Shown: positions 8,383 to 17,600, counted from the first letter of the stretch. The stretch: DNA of 64,000 nt from Pseudomonas nitroreducens TX1 (GCF_000313755.1 NZ_AMZB01000127.1:1-64000); one strand, 5' to 3'. Notes: generated from the letters alone by a model not told the origin. A program made the numbers and translations.

Positions 8383-9282
8383 ATGCTAGGGCGCAGTATC
8401 CTCCTGTGCGGTCTTCTGGCCGCATCCGGGACGGCTTCGGCCGTGACCATCTACAAGTACACCGACGCCAACGGCGTGGTCACCTACACGGACAAGGCCG
8501 TGGCGGGTGCGGCTGTCTTCGTTTTCCGCGACCGCATGGTCGAGCACCTGGAAGAACAGGTGAAGCTCGAGACCAGGAAGCACGCTGGCGGCGAGACCTT
8601 GCAGGTGCGCAACGACCTGTATGCGCCAGTGGAGGTCGAGCTCAGCGTGAGCGGCGCGCAGAACGCGGTGGGCGCGCCGGAACGACCGATTCGTTGGGTA
8701 CTGCCGCCGCGCAGTTCGATCCGCCTGGCGACGCTGACGCCGCTCGATCCCGCCAAGCCGCTGCGCTACAAGCCGAAGCTGCGCTATGCACTGGGTGATC
8801 CGCGTCCGGCCCCGCTGTCCTACCAGTACGCCCTGCCTTGGGTAGGTGGCCCGTTCCGCCTGACCCAGGGCGCCAATGGCCGCTACAGTCACTACACGCG
8901 CAAGGGCCGCTATGCCATGGACATCGCCATGCCGGTGGGCACGCCCATCGTTGCGGCGCGGGGCGGCACCGTGGTGAAGATCGAGAACGGCCAGAGCGGG
9001 CGTGGCAAGAATCCGTCCGGCAATTTCGTGCGGGTTTTGCATGACGACGGCACCATGGGGGTCTACCTGCACCTGATGCGCGGCTCGGTGCTTGTGCGTG
9101 AGGGGCAGCGCGTCGCCACCGGCTCGCCGCTGGCAAAGTCGGGCAACACCGGCAACAGCAGCGGGCCGCACCTGCACTTTGTGGTGCAGCGCAACGTCGG
9201 CCTGGACCTGGTTTCGATTCCCTACGACTTCGCCCAGCCGGTGGATACGCTGCCCAATTTCGCGGTGGTCCGGGAGCACTGA
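8383..9282 (+). CDS. Secreted M23-family (LytM) peptidase-like protein with DUF4124 domain
   Basis: The product is a 299-aa exported protein. A signal peptide ends near residue 20 (GTASA), followed by a DUF4124-type segment (YKYTDANGVVTYTD) at 23-38. From about 155 there is a LytM/M23 zinc peptidase domain with HYTRKGRYAMD (H170, D180) and the HLHF motif (H263, H265), so the metal ligands look complete. The family cuts peptide cross-links in peptidoglycan or activates amidases in the periplasm. It sits alone between the response regulator and a strong bidirectional terminator. Exact substrate is not visible from sequence. Confidence 0.88.
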   Translation: MLGRSILLCGLLAASGTASAVTIYKYTDANGVVTYTDKAVAGAAVFVFRDRMVEHLEEQVKLETRKHAGGETLQVRNDLYAPVEVELSVSGAQNAVGAPERPIRWVLPPRSSIRLATLTPLDPAKPLRYKPKLRYALGDPRPAPLSYQYALPWVGGPFRLTQGANGRYSHYTRKGRYAMDIAMPVGTPIVAARGGTVVKIENGQSGRGKNPSGNFVRVLHDDGTMGVYLHLMRGSVLVREGQRVATGSPLAKSGNTGNSSGPHLHFVVQRNVGLDLVSIPYDFAQPVDTLPNFAVVREH

Positions 9283-9304
9283 CTCCAGCGGACTGCCTGA
9301 ATGC

Positions 9305-9332
9305 AAAAAGGCTGCCCGAGGGCAGCCTTTTT
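9305..9332. terminator. Bidirectional terminator
   Basis: AAAAAGGCTGCC, loop CGAG, GGCAGCCTTTTT: a perfect stem with A and T runs on both sides. It serves the M23 gene (+) and the convergent CorC-like gene (-). Confidence 0.92.
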
Positions 9333-9350
9333 CATTCAGGGGCGAGGCGC

Positions 9351-10691
9351 TCAGTCGAGCTTCACCACCTTGGCGAGGACGATCTTAGGGCCCTTCATCT
9401 TCTTCACGATAATGCGCAGGCCTTCGGTATCCAGTACTTCCTCTTCTTCCGGCACACGCTTGAGGGTGTCGTAGACCAGGCCGGCAAGGGTGTCCGCCTC
9501 GACATGGTCCAGGTCCAGCCCCAGCAGGCGTTCCAGCTTGAACAGCGGGGTGTCGCCGCGCACCAGCAGTTTGCCGGGCTGGTAGGCGACGATGCCGCGC
9601 TCGGCCTTGCGGTGTTCGTCCTGGATATCGCCAACCAGCACTTCCAGCACATCTTCCATGGTCAGGTAGCCGACGACCTTGTGGTCGGCTTCCTCCACCA
9701 GCGCGAAGTGCGAGCCGCCCTGGCGGAACTGTTCCAGCAGGCGCGCCAGCGGCAGGTGCTTGGTGACCTTCTCCAGCGGATGGGTCAGTTCGTCGAGGTC
9801 GAAGGACTCCGGCAGACTGTCCAGCGTGGCCAGGGCCAGCAGCAGGTCCTTGATGTGCAGCAGGCCGATGAACTCGCCCTTCTCGCTGTCGTACACCGGG
9901 TAGCGGCTGTACTTGTGGCGGCGAATGGTGGCGAGGATGTCGTCCAGCGGCGCGTTGCGCTCCAGGTAGACCAGGTCTTCGCGGGAATTGGCCCAGTCCA
10001 CCACTTCCAGCTCGCCCAGCTCCACAGCGGAAGCCAGCACGCGCATGCCCTGGTCGCTGGGGTCGTGGGCGCGGCTGGAGTGCAGGATCAGCTTGAGCTC
10101 GTCGCGGCTGTAGTGGTGCTCGTGGTGCGGTCCCGGCTCGCCTTGCCCGGCGAACTTCAGGATGGTGTTGGCACTCGCGTTGAGCAGCCAGATGGCCGGG
10201 TACATCGCCCAGTAGAACAGGTACAGCGGCACCGCCGTCCACAGCGACAGCAGCTCCGGCTTGCGGATGGCCCAGGACTTGGGCGCCAGCTCGCCGACGA
10301 CGATGTGCAGGTAGGAAATGATGAAGAACGCAGTGAAGAACGACACGCCGCGGATGACTTCCTCGGAGTGCACGCCGACCATGGCCAACAGCGGTTCGAG
10401 CAGTTCGGCGAAGGCCGGCTCGCCGACCCAGCCCAGGCCCAGGGAGGCCAGGGTGATGCCCAGCTGGCAGGCGGAGAGGTAGGCGTCGAGCTGGTTGTGC
10501 ACCTTGCGCAGGATGGTGCCGCGCCAGCCGTGCTGGTTGGCGATGGTCTCCACGCGCGTGGAACGCAGCTTGACCATGGCGAACTCGGCGGCGACGAAGA
10601 AACCGTTGAGCACGACGAGGAACAGGGCGAACAGGATCAGGCCGAAATCGGCGAAATAGGTCAGGAAGTTGCTACTAGGGGAAGGGTCCAT
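9351..10691 (-). CDS. CorC/HlyC-type membrane protein (DUF21-CBS-CorC_HlyC)
   Basis: The 446-aa product has the usual three-part layout. A DUF21 (CNNM) membrane domain at about 10-200 carries hydrophobic helices (LILFALFLVVLNGFFVAAEFAMV). A CBS pair lies at about 215-340, with VYDSEKGEFIGLLHIKDLLLA and VVGYLTMEDVLEVLVGDI. A C-terminal CorC_HlyC domain spans about 355-440. Such proteins bind nucleotides through CBS domains and are implicated in magnesium or cobalt movement; the old name hemolysin is not supported by function. It is encoded 92 bp downstream of phoR on the same strand, as in PAO1 (PA5362), but a phosphate role is not established. Confidence 0.88.
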   Translation of the reverse strand: MDPSPSSNFLTYFADFGLILFALFLVVLNGFFVAAEFAMVKLRSTRVETIANQHGWRGTILRKVHNQLDAYLSACQLGITLASLGLGWVGEPAFAELLEPLLAMVGVHSEEVIRGVSFFTAFFIISYLHIVVGELAPKSWAIRKPELLSLWTAVPLYLFYWAMYPAIWLLNASANTILKFAGQGEPGPHHEHHYSRDELKLILHSSRAHDPSDQGMRVLASAVELGELEVVDWANSREDLVYLERNAPLDDILATIRRHKYSRYPVYDSEKGEFIGLLHIKDLLLALATLDSLPESFDLDELTHPLEKVTKHLPLARLLEQFRQGGSHFALVEEADHKVVGYLTMEDVLEVLVGDIQDEHRKAERGIVAYQPGKLLVRGDTPLFKLERLLGLDLDHVEADTLAGLVYDTLKRVPEEEEVLDTEGLRIIVKKMKGPKIVLAKVVKLD

Positions 10692-10783
10692 GGTTCTGTT
10701 GGTTCAAGAATGGACGGACAAGAATGCGGTTCTCGGGGCCTGGCTGGCAAGCCCGTCTATACCAGAGTCGATGTCGGCCGCCG

Positions 10784-12088
10784 TTATGCGCGGCTCTCCA
10801 CCTGCTGCGGCGGGAAGTGGCAGGTGAAGCTGCTGCCCTTGCCCGGCACGCTGCTGATGTCCAGGGTGCCACGGTGGCGCAGCAGCACGTGCTTGACGAT
10901 GGCCAGACCCAGGCCGGTACCGCCGGTGCTGGCGTTGCGGCTGGAATCGACGCGGTAGAAGCGCTCGGTCAGGCGCGGCAGGTGCTTGGGGTCGATGCCG
11001 ATGCCGCTGTCCTGTACGGCCAGGTGCGCACCTTGCTCGTCCGCCCACCAGCGGATGCGGATCTCGCCTTCGTCGGGGGTGTACTTCACGGCGTTGAACA
11101 CCAGGTTGGAGAAGGCGCTGCGCAGTTCCGCCTCGCTGCCCTTGAGCTTCACCTTCGAGTCCGCCTCCAGGCTGATGCGGTGGCCGCGCGTGCCGGACAG
11201 CGCCTGGGCGTCGTTGCGGATCGAGAGCAGCAACAGGTCCACCGCCACCGGCTTGTTGTCCGCCGGGTAATCGGTGGCTTCCAGCTTGGCCAGCAGGAGC
11301 AGGTCATTGAGCAGGTTCTGCATGCGCCCAGCCTGCTGCTGCATCTGCTGCAGCGCGCGGGTCCAGCGCGGGTTCACGTCGTCGACGTTGTCCAGCAACG
11401 TCTCCAGGTAGCCGGCAATCACCGTCAGCGGCGTGCGCAGCTCGTGGGAGACGTTGGCGACGAAGTCCTTGCGCATCTGTTCCAACTGGTGGACGCGGGT
11501 CACGTCGCGCACCAGCATCAGGTGCTCGCCGGCGCCATAGAGGGTGATGTGGAACTGCAGGCGCAGGTTGTCGTTGATCGGCGAGGGGAGCTCCAGCGGC
11601 TCGCGGTAGTCCTCGGCCTCGAAATATTCCTTGAAGCGCGGATGGCGGACCAGGTTGGTCACCGGCTGGCCGCCGTCCTGCGGGCTCTTCAGGCCCAGCA
11701 GGCGCTCGGCAGACTGGTTCCACCACTCCAGGTTGCCGTCGCGGTCGAGCAGGATCATGCCGTCGCGCAGCGCCGCGGTGGATTCCTGCATGCGGTCGAT
11801 CACCGCCTGCAGACGCCCGCGGGCGCGCTGGTTGCGCCGCTGCAGGTGGTAGATGCTGTCGAATACCTCGCCCCACAGGCCGTAGCCATCGGGCGGGGGC
11901 TCATCGGGCTGGTGGTTCTTCAGCCACTTGTGCAGGCGCAGCAGCTGCCAGGTCGACCAGCCGAGGTAGGCCGCCAGCGCCACGGCGATGGCCCAGCCGT
12001 ACTGGCCGGTGATCAGGCCGAGCAGCGCGCCCGCGGCTACGACCAGCAGCAGGTGGCGCACCAGCACGCCACTCCAGTTCTGGGTCAC
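10784..12088 (-). CDS. phoR: Phosphate regulon sensor histidine kinase PhoR
   Basis: PhoR phosphorylates PhoB when phosphate is scarce and removes the phosphate otherwise. The 434-aa protein starts with GTG at 12088. Two membrane segments occupy about 11-50 with almost no periplasmic loop, as in PhoR generally, so sensing is via PstSCAB-PhoU. A PAS domain covers about 100-195. The phospho-acceptor is H215 in FVANVSHELRTPL. The ATPase has the N box (SNLVFNAVKYT), G1 (DSGIGI) and G2 (TGGTGLGLAIV). It follows phoB by 39 bp on the same strand, an operon. Confidence 0.96.
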   Translation of the reverse strand: MTQNWSGVLVRHLLLVVAAGALLGLITGQYGWAIAVALAAYLGWSTWQLLRLHKWLKNHQPDEPPPDGYGLWGEVFDSIYHLQRRNQRARGRLQAVIDRMQESTAALRDGMILLDRDGNLEWWNQSAERLLGLKSPQDGGQPVTNLVRHPRFKEYFEAEDYREPLELPSPINDNLRLQFHITLYGAGEHLMLVRDVTRVHQLEQMRKDFVANVSHELRTPLTVIAGYLETLLDNVDDVNPRWTRALQQMQQQAGRMQNLLNDLLLLAKLEATDYPADNKPVAVDLLLLSIRNDAQALSGTRGHRISLEADSKVKLKGSEAELRSAFSNLVFNAVKYTPDEGEIRIRWWADEQGAHLAVQDSGIGIDPKHLPRLTERFYRVDSSRNASTGGTGLGLAIVKHVLLRHRGTLDISSVPGKGSSFTCHFPPQQVESRA

Positions 12089-12127
12089 GACATTCCGTTC
12101 CTTGTGCCCGTCGAGTCGAGGACTCGG

Positions 12128-12817
12128 TCAGCTTTTGGTCGAGAAACGATACCCGGTGCCGCGCACGGTCTGAACCAGATTTTCGTAGACCTCGCCCAGG
12201 GCCTTGCGCAGCCGGCGGATGTGCACGTCGACGGTGCGCTCCTCGACGTAGACGTTGCCGCCCCAGACCTGGTCCAGCAGCTGGCCGCGGGTGTAGGCAC
12301 GCTCCTGGTGGGTCATGAAGAACTGCAGCAGGCGGTATTCGGTGGGGCCCATTTCGGCGGGCTTGCCATCGATGGTCACGCGGTGGCTGATCGGGTCGAG
12401 CAGCAGGCCACCGACTTCGATCGGCGTCTCGCTGTCGCCGGCGCCGGTGCGGCGCAGTACGGCCTTCAGGCGGGCAACCAGTTCGCGCGGGGAGAAGGGC
12501 TTGGTGATGTAGTCATCCGCACCGACTTCCAGACCCTGGATCTTGTTGTCCTCTTCACCCTTGGCGGTGAGCATGATGATCGGGATGGCCGAGGTCAGCT
12601 CGTCGCGCTTGAGGCGGCGCGCCAACTCGATGCCGGAGGTGCCGGGCAGCATCCAGTCGAGCAGGATCAGGTCCGGCTTGCGATCGACGATCACCGCATG
12701 CGCCTGCTGGGCGCTGTCGGCCTCCAGACATTCGTAGCCGGCCATCTCCAGGGCCACGGCGATCATTTCCCGGATCGGAGCTTCGTCATCGACGATGAGG
12801 ATTGTCTTGCCAACCAT
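12128..12817 (-). CDS. phoB: Phosphate regulon response regulator PhoB
   Basis: PhoB binds Pho boxes and activates phosphate-starvation genes. The 229-aa product has a receiver domain with D10-D11, phospho-acceptor D54 (ILLDWMLPG) and the KPF lysine near 105. An OmpR-type winged helix follows at about 130-225 ([28 protein letters not shown]). The Pho boxes at 244, 1408 and probably 12866 are its expected targets, the last giving autoregulation. Confidence 0.97.
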   Translation of the reverse strand: MVGKTILIVDDEAPIREMIAVALEMAGYECLEADSAQQAHAVIVDRKPDLILLDWMLPGTSGIELARRLKRDELTSAIPIIMLTAKGEEDNKIQGLEVGADDYITKPFSPRELVARLKAVLRRTGAGDSETPIEVGGLLLDPISHRVTIDGKPAEMGPTEYRLLQFFMTHQERAYTRGQLLDQVWGGNVYVEERTVDVHIRRLRKALGEVYENLVQTVRGTGYRFSTKS

Positions 12818-13130
12818 GCTGAGGCCTCAGAATTTCTGTAATGCGCCGCATTAGATAACGGAAATATTTCATGAATGTGACACCGCGATGGTAGCCGAGC
12901 CTTGTCGCAGAGCGCTCGTCTATGCTGAAAGGCGCGTCGCGCGATCCCTGCGCGGCACATAAAAAACCCTCCGGCCATGTCGGCGGTGTGCCTGGCTGCG
13001 AGCCTGCCGGAGCCTTGCGATGACGGTAGCGAGGGCCTTGTCGATGTCGCCCTGGCCGGCCCTGCCTGCAATCCCGCCGGCCTTTGCGTCGATGCTCGCG
13101 CCGTTTCCACCTCACCAGAGGAGAAACCTG
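12818..13130. other. Intergenic region between phoB and the 13131 gene
   Basis: This 313-bp divergent region holds the probable Pho box at 12866-12883 and otherwise no supported gene; short frames across 12977-13130 lack coding character. A weak 7-bp dyad (CTCCGGC near 12969 with GCCGGAG near 13006) precedes a T run on the minus strand and might block leftward read-through. Confidence 0.5.
12866..12883 (-). promoter_or_regulatory. Probable Pho box upstream of phoB
   Basis: On the minus strand the order is GTGTCAC, ATTC, ATGAAAT. The first half matches CTGTCAT well and the spacer is identical to that of the pstS box; the second half is weak (about 4 of 7). It lies about 50 bp before phoB, in place for autoregulation. 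Confidence 0.55.
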
Positions 13131-13496
13131 ATGAAACAGCTATTCCCGGCCCTGGCACTGGGCCTGATGCTGCCGGCGATGTCCGCCATGGCCGCCGAGC
13201 CCGGCATGGAAAAGAACGGCATGCTGGTCGATGCCAAGGGCATGACGCTCTACACCTTCGACAAGGACGGCGGCGGCAAGTCGGCCTGCAATGGCGGCTG
13301 TGCACAGAACTGGCCGCCGCTGATGGCTTCCGCCGATGCCAAGGCGAAGGGCGAGTGGACCCTGATCAAGCGCGATGACGGCACTGTGCAGTGGGCCTAC
13401 AAGGGCAAGCCGCTTTACACCTTCGTGCAGGACAAGAAAGCCGGCGACATGGCCGGCGAAGGCAAGATGGGCGTCTGGCACATGGCCAAGCCCTGA
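13131..13496 (+). CDS. Small secreted protein of the COG4315 / PF03640 repeat family
   Basis: The product is 121 aa starting MKQLFPALAL at 13131, with GAGGAGAAA about 8 bp upstream. A signal peptide ends near residue 22 (SAMAAE). The mature part has two copies of the family motif: GMTLYTFDKDGGGKSACNGG and GKPLYTFVQDKKAGDMAGEG, followed by a final W. Two cysteines in the first copy (SACNGGCAQ) could form a disulfide. The family is exported and widespread in Proteobacteria, but its function is unknown. It is a single gene, divergent from phoB and followed by a REP palindrome. Confidence 0.85.
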   Translation: MKQLFPALALGLMLPAMSAMAAEPGMEKNGMLVDAKGMTLYTFDKDGGGKSACNGGCAQNWPPLMASADAKAKGEWTLIKRDDGTVQWAYKGKPLYTFVQDKKAGDMAGEGKMGVWHMAKP

Positions 13497-13504
13497 CGGC
13501 TTCA

Positions 13505-13532
13505 TGTAGGAGCGAGCAAGCTCGCTCCTACA
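13505..13532. repeat. REP palindrome
   Basis: GTAGGAGCGAGC, two bases, then GCTCGCTCCTAC is a perfect 12-bp-arm palindrome between the convergent 13131 gene and ubiA. It may double as a transcription end for both. Confidence 0.8.
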
Positions 13533-13544
13533 AGGTCGCCGCGC

Positions 13545-14435
13545 TCAGCGCAGGGCGAAGTCCGTCACGGTGCCGAGGAAGATCGCCAGCCCCGCCCAGT
13601 GGTTGTGCAGGAACGCCTTGAAACACTTCATCGGCTCGCGGTCACGGGTCGAATGGAACTGCCAGGCGAAGCAGCCCGCCGCCACGGCCAGGCCCAGGTA
13701 ATAATACAGATGCATCGCCAGCTTGTTGCCGGCCAGGATCAGCAGCAGGAGCATCAGACCCTGCAGGCTCAGGTTGATCACCCGGTCGGCGTCGCCGAAG
13801 AGGATCGCTGTGGACTTCATGCCCATCTTCAGGTCGTCCTCGCGGTCGGTCATCGCGTAGTAGGTGTCGTACGCCACCGTCCACAGTACGTTGGCGAAGA
13901 ACAGCAGCCAGGCCACCGCCGGCAGCGTGCCGCCGGCCGCAGTGAAGGCCATCGGGATGCCCCAGGAGAACGCCGCGCCCAGCACTACCTGCGGGTAGTA
14001 GGTGTAGCGCTTCATGAACGGGTAGAGCGCCGCCACCGCCGCGCCGCCGAAGGATAGCCAGATCGTCTGCGGGTTGGTGCACAGCACCAGCAGGAAGCTC
14101 AGCCCCAGCAGGACGAAGAAGGCGATCCAGGCCTCGCGCACGGTGATCCTGCCGGTCGCCAGCGGGCGAGCCTTGGTGCGCTCGACGTGGCCGTCGAGCT
14201 TGCGGTCGGCGAAGTCGTTGATCACGCAGCCGGCGGCGCGCATCAGCACGGTGCCGAGGACGAAGATCACCAGGTTCTTCGCGCTCGGCACGCCGCCGCT
14301 GGCCATCCACAATGCCCACAGCGTCGGCCAGAGCAGCAGGTAGATGCCGATAGGCTTGTCCATGCGCGTCAGCTGGATGAAGTCCCAGGCGCGGGGATGC
14401 AGGCGGGCGAGGGGTTTGATCAGGGCGACGAACAT
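13545..14435 (-). CDS. ubiA: 4-hydroxybenzoate octaprenyltransferase UbiA
   Basis: UbiA joins the polyprenyl tail to 4-hydroxybenzoate in the inner membrane, the first membrane step of ubiquinone synthesis. The 296-aa protein is a multi-helix membrane enzyme. Both Asp-rich prenyl-diphosphate/Mg motifs are present: [20 protein letters not shown] near 72 and [13 protein letters not shown] near 190. It starts 27 bp after the ubiC stop, so ubiC-ubiA form an operon making and then using 4-hydroxybenzoate. Confidence 0.96.
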   Translation of the reverse strand: MFVALIKPLARLHPRAWDFIQLTRMDKPIGIYLLLWPTLWALWMASGGVPSAKNLVIFVLGTVLMRAAGCVINDFADRKLDGHVERTKARPLATGRITVREAWIAFFVLLGLSFLLVLCTNPQTIWLSFGGAAVAALYPFMKRYTYYPQVVLGAAFSWGIPMAFTAAGGTLPAVAWLLFFANVLWTVAYDTYYAMTDREDDLKMGMKSTAILFGDADRVINLSLQGLMLLLLILAGNKLAMHLYYYLGLAVAAGCFAWQFHSTRDREPMKCFKAFLHNHWAGLAIFLGTVTDFALR

Positions 14436-14462
14436 GGCGGCCTCCGGAAAGCGATCCGGGAA

Positions 14463-15017
14463 TTATACGGGCTGTTGTTCCACCCGTTGCCACAGCGATG
14501 GCAGGAATACTTCGGCGACCAGTACGCCCAGGCCGTCGCGGCTGAAGCAGGAGCGGCGGCCCCACAGGCGCTCGGCGCGCACTTCGGCCGGCAGGCTGGC
14601 GGCCGGGTAGCGGCACACCTTGATGGGGCCGCGCTGGAAGGCGCGGTCGCTGAACAGCAACTCACCCAGCGAGCGCGTGCCGAGCAGGCGCAGGTCGAAG
14701 CCGGAGCCTTCCAGCGCCGAGCGCGCGGCCACGCTGCGGGCGAACACCCAGGGCGTGTCGTGGCCTTTGAGGTACACCTCGCGCACCCAGCCCTGGCTGC
14801 CGTCCGGCACGCCGAGCGCGGCGCACTCGTCGGTGCGCAGGCGATGCCAGCCCTCGGCCAGCGGCTGCACGGCGAAATGGTCTGCGCAGAGCGCGGTCAG
14901 CCGGCGCGTCAGCGAGCCTTCGTCGAACAGCCAGTCCACCACCTGGGCGGCGGGAGCGGGGTGCAACTGGGCGGCGGTGAGCCAGCGGGGCGGGTGGATC
15001 AGGGCGGCTTCGGGCAC
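14463..15017 (-). CDS. ubiC: Chorismate lyase UbiC
   Basis: UbiC converts chorismate to 4-hydroxybenzoate and pyruvate. The frame stays open to 15200, but the GTG at 15017 (MPEAALIHPP) gives 184 aa, the family's usual size, and the longer form would overlap upstream regulatory DNA of rubA. Family motifs are seen: W89 region VREVYLKG, product-site arginine in WGRRSCF, and FLPSLW near the C terminus. No strong ribosome site precedes 15017, so the start is the least certain part. It is transcribed with ubiA and diverges from rubA1. Confidence 0.9.
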   Translation of the reverse strand: MPEAALIHPPRWLTAAQLHPAPAAQVVDWLFDEGSLTRRLTALCADHFAVQPLAEGWHRLRTDECAALGVPDGSQGWVREVYLKGHDTPWVFARSVAARSALEGSGFDLRLLGTRSLGELLFSDRAFQRGPIKVCRYPAASLPAEVRAERLWGRRSCFSRDGLGVLVAEVFLPSLWQRVEQQPV

Positions 15018-15237
15018 GGCGTGGACTGCGGTTGGCCAGGGACGCGGCAGCTTAACACGGCGCCTTTGCGTGGCCGATTGCGTTGTCCGCAAGGGTGCAT
15101 TACGCCAGACCCCACCAAAGGTTGGGCCGGCCATCCGAGGTTTTTCCAGGGACTTGCGCGCCAAGCCCATCGCCAGTACAAAGCCGGACATTGGATGCAC
15201 CGACGTCCAAGCGACAAGAACCTGAAGGTGATAGCTG

Positions 15238-15405
15238 ATGAAGAAGTGGCAATGCGTGGTGTGTGGCCTGATCTATGACGAGACCAAGGGTTGGCCGGAA
15301 GAGGGCATCGCCGCCGGTACTCGCTGGGAAGACGTGCCGGAAGACTGGCTGTGCCCGGATTGCGGCGTCGGCAAGCTGGATTTCGAGATGATCGAGATCG
15401 GCTGA
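15238..15405 (+). CDS. rubA1: Rubredoxin 1
   Basis: This 55-aa iron protein carries single electrons from rubredoxin reductase to partners such as alkane hydroxylase. One iron is held by C6, C9, C39 and C42 (CVVCG and CPDCG), all present. AAGGTGATAG lies upstream of the ATG at 15238. It differs from the second rubredoxin at 12 of 55 positions. A strong hairpin follows it. Confidence 0.95.
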   Translation: MKKWQCVVCGLIYDETKGWPEEGIAAGTRWEDVPEDWLCPDCGVGKLDFEMIEIG

Positions 15406-15426
15406 TCCCGACAGGATGGGTTCCCG

Positions 15427-15452
15427 CGACGGCGGCCTTCGGGCCGCCGTCG
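15427..15452 (+). terminator. Strong UUCG hairpin between the two rubredoxin genes
   Basis: CGACGGCGGCC, loop TTCG, GGCCGCCGTCG is a perfect 11-bp stem with a stable tetraloop. Only a short GTTT follows, so it may be a partial terminator or an mRNA end-protecting structure. Confidence 0.55.
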
Positions 15453-15602
15453 GCGTTTGCGCACCCGGCAGGCCCACGCCTGACACGGTAGACTGCTAGT
15501 GCGCCGGGTTGGCCCTGCTGACGGAGCCCGGCGTCGCGCCCGCCGTTGGCCGGTGCGCGCCGATACGTTAGCTTCAGCGCAAATCGCAGGAGGGCTTGGC
15601 CG

Positions 15603-15770
15603 ATGCGCAAATGGCAATGCGTGGTCTGTGGCTTCATCTACGACGAGGCACTGGGCCTGCCGGACGAGGGCATCGCCCCCGGCACGCGCTGGGAAGACAT
15701 CCCGGCGGACTGGGTCTGCCCGGATTGCGGCGTCGGGAAAATAGACTTCGAGATGATCGAGATTTCCTGA
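15603..15770 (+). CDS. rubA2: Rubredoxin 2
   Basis: A second 55-aa rubredoxin with the same four iron ligands C6, C9, C39 and C42. A strong AGGAGGG at 15588-15594 sets the start at 15603 (MRKWQC), although the frame is open further upstream. It shares 43 of 55 residues with rubredoxin 1. It is 71 bp before rubB, probably cotranscribed with it, so it may be the main reductase partner. Confidence 0.95.
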   Translation: MRKWQCVVCGFIYDEALGLPDEGIAPGTRWEDIPADWVCPDCGVGKIDFEMIEIS

Positions 15771-15841
15771 ACCCGACCCGACGAATTCATGCGGCAGCCG
15801 TGCCGTCTTTACGAAATGGCGTGTTTTGAGGTGAGAGAGCA

Positions 15842-16996
15842 ATGAGCGACAACGCACCGCTGGTGATCATCGGAACTGGCCTGGCCGGCTACAACCTGGC
15901 CCGCGAGTGGCGCAAGCTGGACAGCGAGACGCCGCTCCTGCTGATCACTGCCGACGACGGCCGCTCCTACTCCAAGCCGATGCTCTCCACCGGTTTCTCC
16001 AAGGACAAGGACGCCGATGGCCTGGCTATGGCCGAAGCGGGCGCCATGGCCGACCAGCTCAAGGCGCGCATCCTCACCCACACCCGTGTCACCGGCATCG
16101 ACCCCGGCCACCGACGCATCTGGATCGGCGAGGAAGAAATCCACTACCGCGACCTGGTGCTGGCCTGGGGCGCCGAGACCCTCCGCGTACCGGTCGAGGG
16201 CGATGCGCAGGACCTGATCTTCCCGATCAACGACCTGGAAGACTATGCGCGCTTCCGCAGCGCCGCCGCCGGCAAACGCCGCGTGCTGCTGCTGGGCGCC
16301 GGCCTGATCGGCTGCGAGTTCGCCAACGACCTCTCCAGCGGCGGCTTCCAGATCGACGTGGTAGCGCCCTGTGAGCAGGTCATGCCCGGCCTGCTCCATC
16401 CGGCAGCTGCCCAGGCGGTGCAGCAGGGGTTGGAAGGCCTCGGCGTGCGCTTCCACCTCGGCCCGGTGTTGAACAGCCTGATGCGCGGCGCAGATGGCCT
16501 GGAAGCGCACCTCTCCGATGGCCAGGTGATTCCCTGCGATCTGGTTGTCTCCGCCGTCGGCCTGCGCCCGCGCATCGACCTGGCTGCTGCCGCCGGCCTG
16601 GATATCAATCGCGGCGTGATGGTCAACCGCGAGTTGCGTACCTCCCACGACAACATCTACGCCCTGGGCGACTGCGCCGAGGTCGATGGCCTCAACCTGC
16701 TCTACGTGATGCCACTGATGTCCTGCGCCCGCGCGCTGGCGCAGACCCTGGCCGGCAAGCCGACGCCGGTGGCCTACGGCGCCATGCCAGTGACCGTGAA
16801 GACGCCGGTGTGCCCGCTGGTGGTGTCGCCGCCGCCGCGTGGCAGCGAGGGCGAATGGCACGTGGAAGGCTCTGGCCCGGACCTCAAGGTGCTGTGCCGG
16901 GATACCGCCGGTCGATTGCTCGGATATGCCCTGACCGGGGCCGCCGTGGGCGAAAAACTCTCGCTGAACAAGGAGTTGCCGGCGCTACTGGCGTGA
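15842..16996 (+). CDS. rubB: Rubredoxin-NAD(+) reductase
   Basis: A 384-aa FAD enzyme that moves electrons from NADH to rubredoxin. It has the FAD dinucleotide motif GTGLAGYN at 11-18, the NADH motif [12 protein letters not shown] near 150 and the second FAD motif [11 protein letters not shown] near 278. GAGAGAGCA precedes the ATG. No alkane hydroxylase gene is nearby, so the electron acceptor cannot be read from this window. Confidence 0.95.
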   Translation: MSDNAPLVIIGTGLAGYNLAREWRKLDSETPLLLITADDGRSYSKPMLSTGFSKDKDADGLAMAEAGAMADQLKARILTHTRVTGIDPGHRRIWIGEEEIHYRDLVLAWGAETLRVPVEGDAQDLIFPINDLEDYARFRSAAAGKRRVLLLGAGLIGCEFANDLSSGGFQIDVVAPCEQVMPGLLHPAAAQAVQQGLEGLGVRFHLGPVLNSLMRGADGLEAHLSDGQVIPCDLVVSAVGLRPRIDLAAAAGLDINRGVMVNRELRTSHDNIYALGDCAEVDGLNLLYVMPLMSCARALAQTLAGKPTPVAYGAMPVTVKTPVCPLVVSPPPRGSEGEWHVEGSGPDLKVLCRDTAGRLLGYALTGAAVGEKLSLNKELPALLA

Positions 16997-17163
16997 CAGG
17001 CGTCGCCAATGGCGTTTTTGCCGTGGGAAAGTGCCCGCAAATTGTCAGACGATACTGGCGTACCAGCCGGCGGCGTGCCATTCTCCCCCCGTCTGCCGCA
17101 GCCTAGAGCCTGTACGGCAAGCCTGCGGTGCCTTGGGCGCTGTTGGGAAGACAGCACGGACAC

Positions 17164-17174
17164 AACAACAACAA
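17164..17174 (+). promoter_or_regulatory. Candidate Crc/Hfq target (CA motif) in the hup leader
   Basis: AACAACAACAA fits the AAnAAnAA catabolite-activity motif bound by Hfq with Crc. It ends 18 nt before the start codon and 8 nt before AGAGG, where binding would block translation. Confidence 0.5.
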
Positions 17175-17192
17175 ACCGTCAAAGAGGCATTT

Positions 17193-17465
17193 ATGCGTAA
17201 ACCAGAACTCGCCGCCGCGATCGCCGAGAAGGCCGACCTCACCAAAGAACAAGCCAACAAGGTGCTGAACGCGCTGCTGGATGAAATCACTGGCGCGCTC
17301 AACCGCAAGGACAGCGTTACCCTTGTCGGTTTCGGTACCTTCGTTCAGCGCCATCGTGGCGCCCGTACTGGCAAGAACCCCCAGACTGGCCAGCCGGTCA
17401 AGATCAAAGCCAGCAACACCGTTGCATTCAAACCGGGCAAGGCGTTGAAAGACGCGGTCAACTGA
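17193..17465 (+). CDS. HU-family DNA-binding protein
   Basis: This 90-aa nucleoid protein bends and compacts DNA as a dimer. The HU signature is present: GFGTFVQRHRGARTGKNPQTGQ, whose PQTGQ proline sits at the tip of the DNA-binding arm. AGAGG at 17183-17187 sets the start at 17193. It is a second HU-like gene in Pseudomonas (PA5348 in PAO1), distinct from the main hupB beside lon. A possible Crc-binding motif lies in its leader. Confidence 0.92.
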   Translation: MRKPELAAAIAEKADLTKEQANKVLNALLDEITGALNRKDSVTLVGFGTFVQRHRGARTGKNPQTGQPVKIKASNTVAFKPGKALKDAVN

Positions 17466-17475
17466 TCGCTCTTGG

Positions 17476-17498
17476 CCCGGAGCCAGAGCGGCTCCGGG
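17476..17498 (+). terminator. Hairpin after the HU-like gene
   Basis: CCCGGAGCC pairs with GGCTCCGGG around AGAGC. Only TTGCC follows, so U support is weak. Confidence 0.5.
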
Positions 17499-17600
17499 TT
17501 GCCTCCTCCAGTTACACAATCCCTCCAAAAGACCGGATGTAGTCCGTTTTTAAACTGGCTACAATGCGCAGACTATTGTCTCGAACGTCGAGGTTTGTGC

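Noticed and set aside
12969-13012. Minus-strand terminator upstream of phoB
   Set aside because: The stem is only 7 bp with a loop of about 30 nt; despite a T run it is too weak to annotate alone.
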